A stretch of DNA of 64,000 nucleotides from Nephrotoma appendiculata. Lineage: Eukaryota > Arthropoda > Insecta > Diptera > Tipulidae. A program made the position numbers and the translations under genes. Position 1 is the stretch's first letter. Every line of letters starts with the position of its first letter. The stretch is taken from assembly GCA_947310385.1 (NCBI GenBank), contig OX371223.1, positions 366,027,390 through 366,091,389 on the forward strand, written 5' to 3'. The notes below the pieces were generated by a model that worked only from the letters and a program-made list of their open reading frames with translations, made no database searches and was not told the origin of the DNA. Positions 1-10,439 of this stretch are shown piece by piece.

Positions 1-1340
1 TGCTCTACCTAAAATATAACACCAAAAACAATAAATCCATTACCTTACTATTGAATACAGGTGCCAATAAAAATATAATTAAACCAAACATTATACCCAA
101 CCATCTCCTGGAATCACAAAACACCTCAGTAAAGAATATATTAGCTCATCAAAATCTGACAAAGAAGGGCAAAATAAACCTTTTCGAAACATGTCCACAT
201 GATTCAAATAGAATATAAAAATCTGTTGAACATAACAGCCGCAATAACCAAATACTTTACAACATTTGGAATTGCAAACACAATAAAAACAGACCATGAA
301 ACAACATTCCGTTCAATCCAGTTCAAGGAATATCTAAGTACCGTCAATATAATGTTGGAGTACGCCTCCTCATTGGAATTACATGGCCAAGTAGAAAAAA
401 CCCACTCAACAATCATAGAAATTTACAACACCAATAAAAACAAGGTACCAAATTCGTTAACCGAAACAGTTGTATAGAGCTTTCCGTACCACTCTACCAC
501 AACTCAGTCCACTCAACAACTGAATTTACACCGAATGAAATAATTTTTAACCACAATAATATTGTAAACCCACACGAAATTCGAGTGAAATCAAAAAGAA
601 TTTTCGGGGAACTAAAAACTACATTAAACAAATATATTTATTAGGACGGTAATTAAATAAAATTGTAAAAAAGAGAAACCCGCAGAAATAATCGATAATC
701 AAACAGTTTTTCTAAAACCTAATATTATAACTAAAAGTCAACCAAGGGGGATATGCGCTAGACCTACAAATGATTAACAAAAGGATAAACTCACTAATAG
801 ACGAGAACAACCGATACTTCCAAGTAAATCAACAAATCAATAAGAAAATGGAGCGACTAGCAGGCACAATCAACAAGGCCTTAGTCAGTAGAGCAATTGC
901 CAACAGAATTATCCTGTCGGAACTGGAAATGCTGACAACGATAGTAAATATAAACGCCATCAATGCAATATTAGAAGATATTCAAGATGCAATAGTCAGA
1001 ACCAAAATTACCCTACCGAACAGTAAAATAGAATCTGCTAGTCGACCAAGGCTTTGGAATACCAGTATACCAGACGAATGCTTAAACTACATCATACCGA
1101 AGATTACAGTGAACGATGAGACCTTTTATACATACTAAAAATCACAAAACTCGAGGAGGACAATTCAATGATAATGATGAATTACACCAACGATCATGAA
1201 GGGTAGCATCATCCACTACCCAAAGTTCCTAATCACGTCCAAACAAAAACTGTTCACGATAAGCGAACATAACAATTATGTACAGAAATTCACGGACATA
1301 AAAGAATTCCGCGACGAGTTTATAAAACCAATAATATTAG
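1..1340 (+). mobile_element. Errantivirus-like Ty3/gypsy retrotransposon relic: protease, integrase and 5' env
   Basis: Decayed 3' portion of an LTR retrotransposon, continuing off the left edge. At about 40-100 the frame reads LLLNTGANKNII, the active-site region of a retroviral-type aspartic protease with the usual DTG changed to NTG. At 199-620 the reading is integrase core and C-terminus: a TDHETTFRS block, then a broken frame with YHNSVHSTTEFTPNEIIF. Reverse transcriptase and RNase H, which belong between them, are missing, so a large internal deletion is inferred. From 770 an open stretch (770-1138, then 1196-1340) resembles the N-terminal part of insect errantivirus envelope proteins: rich in N/I/K with helical repeats. 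Stops and frameshifts make it non-functional. The class is fairly sure, the exact family is not. Confidence 0.72.
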
Positions 1341-1545
1341 GGAGCAGAAGTCAGCGTGCTTGCTCCAGCGACCGGGGGTCCAGGGTTTAATTCCCGGTGG
1401 CGACAAGTGAAAAAAAATGTCACGGCTGGTTTAGGATCAATGAATTAATCTCTCATTATCCGAAATGAAAATATGATTATGAATCATCGTTGGAGGCGGC
1501 CAAATCCCTTGATGGGATATAGTGCCAGAGAGAGAGAAAGAGAAT
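1341..1545 (+). repeat. tRNA-derived SINE-like insertion inside the env relic
   Basis: A block interrupts the env-like sequence. It contains GGTTTAATTCC (1384-1394), close to the RNA polymerase III B box GGTTCGANTCC, within a tRNA-like T-arm setting (GTCCAGGGTTTAATTCCCGG). After it come a short A-run and unrelated sequence. Only the 3' half of a tRNA-like head is visible and no clean A box or target-site duplication was found, so the boundaries are approximate. Confidence 0.5.
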
Positions 1546-2130
1546 GTGGCCATTGACCGCATACCTAATCTCCGAAGAGAAGCTGTTCATAAACAGTGCA
1601 CAAGAAACGGTAATATCATCAAACTGTGGTTCGGACAATCGAACGCTAATCGGAAATTTTATTATCACATTCTGGAATTGCATTATGTAACTATACGCAA
1701 AAGAATTTCAATCTTATGAGTGGAGAAGTGAAATCGAGGAGATTCAAGGAGCTCTCCACAATGTAGAGGTTACAAGGCAGATGATAGGAAACCAAAACAT
1801 TACAATCACACAAGAGTATATCCAAAATAGGAAACGATTAAACCACGTTTACCTGAGACAATTAGATCATCAAAAATGGTTCTGGAAGCTATCGGGAGGC
1901 ATCACGGTTTCAACGACCAGCATGATTCTCCTAATATTATATATTTGCATCCACAAACAATCAAATTTTATGGAAAAATAGAGGCTCCAAGGGCAAATCA
2001 AGAAATTTCGTCATTTACAGATCTGTTAAAAATAGCAAAATACGAGGACGCCCCTTCTTCACTCCCAGGAGGAGTTATTTATCCACATAAACATAACGCA
2101 ACATCCAAAGACGAAAGACCAGCTTAATTG
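1546..2130 (+). pseudogene. Errantivirus-like env, 3' part with transmembrane segment
   Basis: Continuation of the envelope-like reading after the SINE-like insertion. At about 1781-1981 the translation has a basic helical stretch followed by a hydrophobic segment (VSTTSMILLILYICI) typical of the C-terminal membrane anchor of errantivirus envelope proteins. The cytoplasmic tail carries on in another frame to about 2125 (with GGVIYPHK). The remnant needs frame changes and has internal stops, so it cannot encode a working glycoprotein. The 3' LTR should follow but was not delimited. Confidence 0.6.
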
Positions 2131-4369
2131 GGAAATACGATAAAACCCACGCGCAACAAATAAATACAGAACAACGTAAAGCACGAACATCATCAGCATT
2201 AGCGAGAAATACAACGGTTGATAAAACAAGAGAACCACTAAATACCTATTTTTTAATGTTAAGTAGTTAGAATAATTTTTGTATTAAGTGAATTGTGTAC
2301 TCGTTTTATTATTATAGAAAAAAAAATTATTAATTTTACTTTTTAAATATTATGGAAAAGTGAATCCTAAATTATACATTTCTCATTTTCTTTCTCAAGA
2401 AATTTAAAAATCGAGAAATCAGAAACATTAGTTCCGCCTGATAAAGCACATAGTGTATAATGTGCTTCTGGCTGGCATGCTGCTAGCTGCCTTTATATGG
2501 TTCTGGCTGAAAGATCATATTTGATTTGGTTTCTTCTAGTACGGGTCAGGCTGGCATAGTTCCGACTTGTATTTTTCCGGATAACAATTCATATAGTGCA
2601 CAATGATGTACAATGAATCATGCTATATTTGCGCTGTAGTTGGCTTTGAATAGAGAAATGGAAATTTTTGGTTATTTCGATAATAAAGCCCCAGGCATGT
2701 CAATATCACGAAATCCGAAGGGCAAGAAGAAAGTAGGATTAATTGGTCTGCAGACTAAACGATAAAAAATAACTTCTAGGCATTTAAAATTAATCAACTT
2801 GATTTATATAAGCAAATTAAAATTTAGATCATCTGGCCTTCAAAGGCTTTTTCACTTCTACCATCGTTTACAGCGAGATTACATTTTCTCGTGATGCACA
2901 TAATTAATTAGAATATGTACGATTTATAATACGCAAATTTATGCATAAATACTACATTGATATCGCTAAAAACTAGTTATTACATTGCTGCAATTGCATA
3001 GTATGCACGAGTGATCCATGTAAGGTCGTGCTGCATATTATAATACAGCACGAATTTATATGTTTCCAAGTCACATTGACCTAGTGTTCGTTTAATGATC
3101 TAAAAATGATCATACATAACCTGTTCAGAACGATCATCGTAAACGGCAAAACTCATATGATTCCGGTTATTAAGCAGCATGTTAATACAAATATTTATTT
3201 CCATAATTACCATCATTTAAAAGACCCAAAACGAGTTTCCTAAGGTACAATGAGGTAATAAGTTGTATCACCCTAACAAACATGCTCGCTCTAGGTCTAG
3301 ACACTTTTCGGTATATTTCCGTTCTACAAAATTTTACATTTCTGCAATCATTAACAAGTAGATGTATCACTCGAATCATTTCAGAAACCCATTCGTCATC
3401 ATCATGGTATGCAATCACACGCGTGTCAACGACATATTACTATAAGAAATGAATTGTCACTGTTACTATTTACGTTTTTATTTACGACGTGCCAAGCAAA
3501 TTAATTTGCAAATAAATTAGCAGACTCGCGGACAATATTAAATAATAGTAATTGTTATTATTTTGTCTAGTGACGTAAAAAGTATTGAAGTTTGTTTACG
3601 AATCGTTACCACTTTCTAAATATTTGCCTAAATGTATACTAATTATAATACACTTATTTTTATAAGCCTAAATGTATAATGTTAAGTTTTTTTTTATACA
3701 AGTTTTATTGGTATATGGATGATTGGTCGAAAGTCAAAATGCCGGATTAACATTTTTTGGAAGAGTACAAAATTAACTTAGAGGTAAGGGGTGGCGAATC
3801 ACATTAGTACACTGCTTTTGCACAATTGATTTATGCTGAAATTGGAACATGGTGCAAACTACGATAATCAAGAAAAATTAATAAAGGTTGGTTCGGTATA
3901 TGTAGGCACTGATTAATTAGGATAATAAACCAAAGTTAAATCTGTATCACTAAAAGTGAACTTCGAGTTTGTGTTTGTTTCGAATGGGTACTGCAACCGA
4001 TAAAACGATCGTCAAGAAGATTTAACAGTGTAATTAAACTATGAATGGGATTAATAATACATTTTATAAAATAACAAAACTTTCCGAGATGTGTAGGCAT
4101 AACCACTTGTATATATAGACAAGAGACACTCAGGCCTAACTTCCAAGGCCTAGCCCAAATTTTAACTATAAGTAAGACGGCCACGACCTTGAAGATATTA
4201 AATTAAAAAAAAATCTAGAAAATAATTGGTCATTGGTGGAATTTTTCATTTGAGAGTTCGCTGCATAAACATATATTGAAGGCTTAAATATTTTTAAATT
4301 TTTGTTTAGCAATTTATCTATTTTTAATTAGTTTTTTGGTTTAAAATGAGTAACCTATTGGTTACTCAA
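2131..4369. other. AT-rich stretch without a recognisable gene
   Basis: May include the decayed 3' LTR of the preceding retrotransposon (about 2130-2350), but no matching partner LTR is in the window. A short imperfect palindrome around ACGAGTG...CAGCACGAA is seen near 3000-3060. The open frames here are short and show no known motif. Confidence 0.5.
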
Positions 4370-4908
4370 TTTATAATAATTTCTTATTCTAATTGGAATT
4401 GCCCAGCTCCAGCGGTTTCTGCCTTTGGAGCCTCCTTGTTCCATTGGTGGTGTCCACCATATGACGGATATCTGCATTTTCATGTCAAGATAATCGCTGT
4501 TGTATTCCATCTTCAAGTCTCTATGAAAGTTGTCGTTCCTGATTTACTATGGGACATTCACAATCCCTCGCAGTACCTTATTTGTAGAATTGTATCATTT
4601 GTACATGGGTTTTCTTGAGACAACCCCAAAGTTGGATACCATAGGTCCATATTGGGAGCTCTGAATTTCAACCCATGAGCAAGTACATTTTTCTATATTT
4701 TATGTTTAACACTTCTTTTTTCTTCATGATGGAGTTGAAAGTTTGAGTTGAAAACTACGGAAATGCAGTTTTTATTTTGGTATGTTAAGTTGAGTTGACG
4801 TGTACTGATTTGGCTTCATTTAATAAGATGCGCCATTTTTAGTCGTCCAGTTGCTCACAGTGTTAACTGCATTTTGAAGTTGGCTTGTTGCTTACGAAAC
4901 ATCTTTTC
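4370..4908 (-). mobile_element. Jockey-clade LINE, C-terminal part of ORF2 (relic)
   Basis: The complement of 4380-4660 reads PIWTYGIQLWGCL then NDTILQI and related blocks, the hallmark of the region downstream of reverse transcriptase in Jockey-clade ORF2. Further upstream on the minus strand (4661-4908) decayed but alignable blocks follow (QLQNAV / SNWTTK / NEAKSVHV type), interrupted by stops. This piece directly continues the RT fragment at 7087-7560, with the 4909-7086 element lying between them. Confidence 0.68.
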
Positions 4909-7086
4909 CAGGGCCGCGCCTACCGCTACCATATGTGCGGTGTGAACAACGGCACCCGGGCGGCCGAATAAAAAGGAGGCCACGAAGCGGCGTGCTGATG
5001 TTATAAAAAAAATGTTAAAAAATTTAAAATATGTAGCGGCCGCAAACTTATTACATTACTATTTGTGTGAGAAGACCAATTTACGACAAATAATATGAAA
5101 AGGCGAAAGGTAACAGCACTTTATCAAACATTCTACGTCTGGCAATATTTCGCGCAAAACAAACTAAAAATCTTCCGCTGACAAGATCAGTAGCCACTTT
5201 TGGTGTGCGAGTCTTGGACGCTAACGAGACGAAACAACCAAAATCTTGCCATTTTGAAACGCAAAATAGTGCGTATATATGTTGTTAGGCTCTGCCTCTA
5301 TTTAAAATGGAAAATTGTACAGAATGCTTCTAAATCTCGAGATCAGAAATCAGTTCATTTCTCTTATAATGATTAAAGCATAAAGACTGAGATGGCTCGG
5401 ACACGTTCTACATTCCCAAAATCGTACAGGTAGGACCTTGTGAAAAGAAGTTCAATCTCTTGGTTATCGTGTCCGGCGCTCTCTTTTTATCAATCAAGTT
5501 ATCTGGAAGATAGTCATCTCTTTTAGCTTAATTTAAATATGCAGCAATGTGGTTGGCGGCAATGAGGATATCGGGCATGTGCTTGTTGGTCGGCAGCAAT
5601 TTGGTTGCCTCTGAGAATTGGTTTGCGGCGACCGAGTTATGTATTCTAATTGGGCTTGTGGCCATAATTCTGGTTGTCAATGTGGTTGTCAGCGGTTTAA
5701 CTATTTTGACAAAATTGCTGACATCATAGATTATACTAGCAACGCTAAATCAAACTACACATTGGCAATTCTCAAATTCCTATATCCATATAATATGTAC
5801 CTTTCTGCTATGTTTATTTAGACGTTGTGGGTGTTAAGAATGTGAGTGTAAGCCAAGTAGCTTGTCGGCGTTCCGATACAACCCTAATAAAACGGATTTT
5901 TGCGTTGTTATGTGACAATAGATGAAACATGGATCCACCACGGTAAGGTTTTTGCCTCCATATTTTGGGATGTGCCAGGTATTTTATTAGATAGTGAACT
6001 ATCTTGCAAAAGGAAAAACCTTCAACAGTAAACCTAAAATGGTATTATGGGCGCATTTGAAGAAGGAAGTTGGGGAAAAACGGTCCCACATGCAAAAAAA
6101 GGGCTCTTTCACATAGATAAAGTACTATGTCGCAAGTGCAGTGCACATTGTCAAAACTGCATGAGTTGAAGTTCGTATTTTTTGTTTATCCACTGTATTT
6201 TTCTGATCTGGTTTCCGACCACCAAGGTTACAAACTCTGTTTTTGGCCAGTCTCCACATCGGCTCGGCGTTTCATACTGGCATACCGGAGGTAGAGGTGT
6301 ACCATTTCATTCAATTTTTGTGGGTTATTTTTTGTGTTCTTATGCGGTCACCCAAATTTTTACTAATTGTAGCAAAGGTTGCTCGCAATCGGCGATATGG
6401 GCGGACAACTATTATTTTATATGAAGCTCACATTAACATGGCAAATGTTTCGTTTGTTCTGGCATCTATCTATGTATATACCTAAGTTAGTCTGGTTCTT
6501 TGTCCGGGCAGATCTTGGGAACTTACCAACCGATTTTGAACAAATCTTCCCCATTGTTTTTAGTGTAGGTCTACGGTTGAAAAAAAAATTGAAAAGAAAT
6601 TCGTACCACCGATTCATTAATAAATGAGTTTTCAGATAAGAGATTTCAACACCGAGATATTAATTTTGGAATTCGATTCTTTGTATCATTAATACTATAT
6701 TTCTCAAAATTATTTGGGGTGGCAGCCTTCACATTCTAATGTAATCCATAACTTTAAATAATCTTTAATGTATGTAGCAAAAATATCAATTTTTTGGCGT
6801 CCTGTTGTTTAATTATCCTGATCCAGGAAATTTTTCTCAACAGATCTTAGTCTCATAACACTTAAAACGATGTGGATGTATAAGATAGGATTATGTGGTT
6901 AAAAAAAAAAGTTTTTATATTAAAATTATGGTCTGAAATAGATTCTCATCATTGGCATTATGCGATTGGTATTATTTATTTTATGTGATTGAAAATTTTC
7001 AATTAGTATACAGGAAAAACATTTTTTTGGTGGACGGCTAAATCTCACCTGGCACACAGGCGGCCGAGAAGCTAGGCGCGGTCCTG
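4909..7086. mobile_element. hAT-like element inserted into the Jockey LINE
   Basis: The left end begins CAGGGCCGCGCCTA (4909 on). The right end, read inward on the minus strand from 7086, begins CAGGACCGCGCCTA. These are matching GC-rich terminal inverted repeats of the CAGGG type used by hAT elements. The two flanks are pieces of one Jockey ORF, which supports a single insertion. Eight-base flanks do not match (ATCTTTTC on the left, CAAATGTT on the right) and roughly 9-10 Jockey codons seem to be missing, so the junction has decayed or suffered a small deletion. No hAT transposase was recognised inside; a mariner fragment is. Confidence 0.6.
5866..6200 (+). pseudogene. mariner-family transposase fragment
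   Basis: The frames read TIDETWIHH (first catalytic Asp region of mariner DD34D transposases), then GKVFASIFWDVPGILL, then LKKEVGEKRSHMQKKGLFHIDK, where mariner proteins have KKRPHLAKKKVLFHxDNAP. Stops and frameshifts separate the blocks and the second catalytic DNA(P) segment is corrupted. No terminal repeats were found. Confidence 0.68.
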
Positions 7087-7560
7087 CAAATGTTGCTATT
7101 GAAGTACCTACAATATTCGGTAAGTCTCTAGGGTCCAAATTCGTTTTAGTTCAGAGTACCCATTTTCAAATTTGATTGTAAAGTTTCGATCTGATATGTA
7201 GGCTTTAAGAATTTGGTAAACTTGCTTAGGTAGGTCCCGATGGAGTTTACATTCGGACCCTTGGTGCCAAATTTTGTCGAAAGCTTGACCTACATCTAAA
7301 AAAATACTGGAGCATATCTTCTTATTCTCAAGTGCGTTCTCAATGATATACGTTATTCTATTCAAATTGGTGTGGTGGAATTAAACATTTCTCCCCTATT
7401 ATTGGTTTGAGTCTCTTCAGCAACAGTTTGTCAACTATTTTTCATCTGAATCTCAATCTGAAGGCTGCATTAACTATTTCAACTAATGGCTTTTACAAAT
7501 TGCCCAATAATTAAGTCATAATCCTGGAGCTTTTCTGTCTTATCTACTTTGTATTTTCAT
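7087..7560 (-). mobile_element. Jockey-clade LINE reverse transcriptase fragment
   Basis: The complement reads KAPGYDLIIGQ near 7550, then LLLKRLKPIIGEKCLIPPHQF in broken frames, then an open stretch to 7108 with RITYIIENALENKKICSSIFLDVGQAFDKIWH: RT domains 1-4 of Jockey-clade elements, with the first catalytic Asp in FLDV. It ends at GTSIATFA, exactly where FADD should follow, because the hAT-like element starts there. The remaining C-terminal part resumes at 4908 on the same strand. Confidence 0.78.
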
Positions 7561-7764
7561 TTGTCATCATTTTTGATTGGTGCCACATGCATTTTGGTTC
7601 TTTATAGCCCCTTCGTTGCTTTCTAAAGCAAGTAGTCATCATCCTTTAGTTCAGAAAGGCCCTGACGTCGCTTGTTTAAGCTTACGTTCTTTATTTCATG
7701 ACCCTAAAGCTAATCCACCACTTGTAGCACAAAACAATGAAAATAGTTCTGGAATTTTTTTACA

Positions 7765-8020
7765 AATTAATTACAACCTATTGGCATAGTTCAACCCCCA
7801 AAAAAACTACCCATAAAGGGTGCAATTTTTTAAAAACGATATTTTTCGACACACCACGGTTTTGGTATTTCTGTGAGTTTTGTTGCTAGGGGTGGTATTG
7901 GAATTTGTTTATACAAATTAATTACAATACAATGGCATAATGAATCCCTTAGAAAATTACCCCAAACGGGAGCAACCGTTTCAAATCATTGTATTGTACT
8001 GGGGGGTGATACTAGAAGGT
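7765..8020. repeat. Degenerate tandem duplication, about 145 bp period
   Basis: Two diverged copies. TTACAAATTAATTACAACCTATTGGCATAG at about 7760-7790 recurs as ATACAAATTAATTACAATACAATGGCATAA at about 7912-7940. In each copy an ACCC(C)A-rich block and a G(G)GxGCAA motif follow. Confidence 0.6.
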
Positions 8021-8094
8021 TTTACACAATTGTCAAAATCTGCCCCTAAAAAATAACACTCTTTATAGCAATATTTATCTGTATACGTCATACC

Positions 8095-8330
8095 TCACAA
8101 ATAGGCATTCCTGAATTTATTATAACAGCCCACACGCACAAAAATCGATAATCATGATCAAATTACCTTCCTGTGCAAGAAATTGATATTCCTGAATATT
8201 CCAACAGCCCACTACCACAAAAAGTAATCATAATGTATCGAACTTGTTTCCTATTCGAGAAATAGGTATCCATGAATTTATAACAACAACCCACATTTAT
8301 GGGTGTGGGCTGTTGTAATAAATTCAGAGA
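8095..8330. repeat. Three diverged ~80 bp tandem units with a terminal hairpin
   Basis: Units share (A)GAAATNGGTATTCCTGAATTTAT followed by ACAACAGCCCAC (copies starting about 8098, 8178 and 8258). The last unit is folded: TTATAACAACAACCCACA is followed closely by its near-complement TGTGGGCTGTTGTAATAA. Confidence 0.6.
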
Positions 8331-9659
8331 TCCGGTTGTTAGCGAAGTTGAGGCTTATCGTTTCAAGTGGTGCTCAAAAATGCCCTAAAATTTGGTATAA
8401 ATACTTGGTATAACTTGCCAAGGCCATTGTGGATTTTAAATTAACTCCTCAATGGTGACCAATCCGAAGTCAAAAAGGTACGATTACTATTTTTTTTTTC
8501 ACCAAATCAATTTATTATATTTATTTTTTGTTGTTAAATTTTGTTTGTAATCGAGCGCCAGATAACTGTCGGGTGGCGCGCACATGTTGTGCACATTGGT
8601 ACAGCCGAAAATAACGCGGCAACGTTATTTTGATTTTTTTGTTTTCACTTTTTTTACAATTCTTAAACGGATTGTGCTACGTAGTGTGCTTCACTCAGAG
8701 CAGAGTGGGGCCGTTTTACTGATTTGAAGGTCGTGTCGAATTCGTTTGACTTTTTTTCTTTACTTTGTTTAATTTATGAGTAATAAAATGAATTCCTGAT
8801 TTATTTTCGGTTTGGGGTGATGGGTGATCAAATTTGACTTCATGTCGGCGTTCCATTTTTGCAGGTTGGGTTTATTATACTCCCATCCACCGCTTGTGTA
8901 AATTATCTCAAGGGGTGCAGTAATGGATCCGAAATATCTGTCGTTCATTCGGGGACGACCGTAAAATCTACACGGTCTCTAGAGGTCTCTCCGGGTAAGG
9001 AGAGGCATTGTCTGTTGGCAAGACGTCCCTACCCTCTAATACAGCTTCGTTGTGGCTGGGCATCGGCTTCTGGCGGAGACATCAGGGGTCGATGGGTCAT
9101 TCAGTGGTTTCTCCAGCTGACATCGTACTTATCATTCGGGGAGCTCCAGTCGTTCATGAATGGGTGCACCCGGGTAAGACTATTTTATTTTTATTTTCCT
9201 AAAGTTTCGCCCAATAAATTTTGGTTAAGTAATTCCGATCGTTTTCTTCTTTTCATTTTGTTTTTATGCGTTTTATTCAAGCAAGGCATCAAGTCTGGAA
9301 AACCCAAACCTACGTCCCTGAGTTCTAGCCAGAGCTACATTAACCGCGCAGACCGCTGATGTCGTATCTCATAATGGAATCCTCCATGTTTCGTAATAGA
9401 GGCATCAGACTTGGCCGTCTTCCTGCCCCATTGTAGTGTTGCAAAACGGGGTGTTTCATTACACACTGAAACAAAAAATTGCAATAAAAAGGATTGAAGC
9501 ATTAAATTCATTATACCTTGAATCGCAATCAGCCAACAAAAACTCCTTTACATATTCGAGATACAAAAATTGGATGCTGACACATCAACAGCAATAAGAG
9601 TGATCTTTGAGGATGCTCTTCTGAATTTGATTTATACCGTTGGCCTGTTTCCTTGTTAC
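8331..9659. other. Unassigned stretch with a GC-richer ORF
   Basis: A plus-strand open frame (8859-9359, 166 codons) sits in a locally GC-richer block (about 8860-9180). It has no recognised domain, no signal peptide and a Ser/Gly-rich composition. A second frame across the same block is also open (9008-9202). The block is bounded by AG (before GTTGGG, about 8865) and by GGGTAAGA at about 9171, which resemble splice acceptor and donor sites, so an exon or a transposon gag fragment are both possible. Coding status is doubtful. Confidence 0.2.
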
Positions 9660-9914
9660 TTAGCTTTTATATTGCGGGATTAGCAAACAAAAATCAGGAA
9701 TGCTGTAACATTCTCCATGAAATTCAATATACTTTTGTATACTTTTGAACCAATTTTCGAAACACTTTTCCCACTCCGATTGAAGTACCTCCAAAAAATG
9801 CATTTTGAGCGCATCAACCGCTTCTTTCGGCTTCGAAAAACGTTGACCTGGATGGATAACCCATAATTCAACGTTGACGGTGTTGGTATCAATACCGAAT
9901 GCACGTGTAGACAA
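9660..9914 (-). pseudogene. mariner transposase C-terminal fragment
   Basis: An open minus-strand frame of 84 codons reads KEAVDALKMHFLEVLQ, then SEWEKCFENWFKSIQKYIEF. This corresponds to the C-terminal tail of mariner transposases, where EAVDAFK / SEWQKCFxNWFKRMQKCID is typical. It ends at the TAA near 9660. The catalytic region is absent, so it is a 5'-truncated relic. Confidence 0.65.
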
Positions 9915-10439
9915 TAATCGACATTAGTGTCGATGTTGGTTTCAAAGGTGGTATGATAACAGATACTTTAAATCCCGACGCGCATCGTTACAAACGTGGA
10001 GACGACTCACACCCGAGGACAAGTCTCATGAAGCTAGGCCTAACGTATAACCAATAACCATAGAGAAGGGTGTGTTATTTGACATTTTGGTATGTAATAA
10101 CAATAGAATACCAATAACCAAGACACTAGTAGTATCAGAAATTTATCCGGTAAAGTCTCAAGCGGATATCCTTGATATTAAACGTACCTAAAAGTTTCCC
10201 CGGAGGATATTTAATTTTGTCGACCATCATTGCCAACCTTCGATGCTATAATGGCGGCTGTAAATTTGGCTGCAAGTTTAGCTGAAAATTTGTTGCTGGT
10301 ATCACTGAAAGGGAAAGTCCAAACAAACACTGCTTGGCCGACTACGAAGTTTCGAGCGTTACTCCGGAGATTATAGTGCTGGGCTGCTTTGTTATGAGCT
10401 ACATTCAGATAATGAAGAATTTAGGATTGATTAAGGAAT

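Noticed and set aside
5380..5480. Possible RTE-type LINE tail (LRWLGHVLHSQNRTGR)
   Set aside because: One short match in a frame with stops; too weak to list as a feature.
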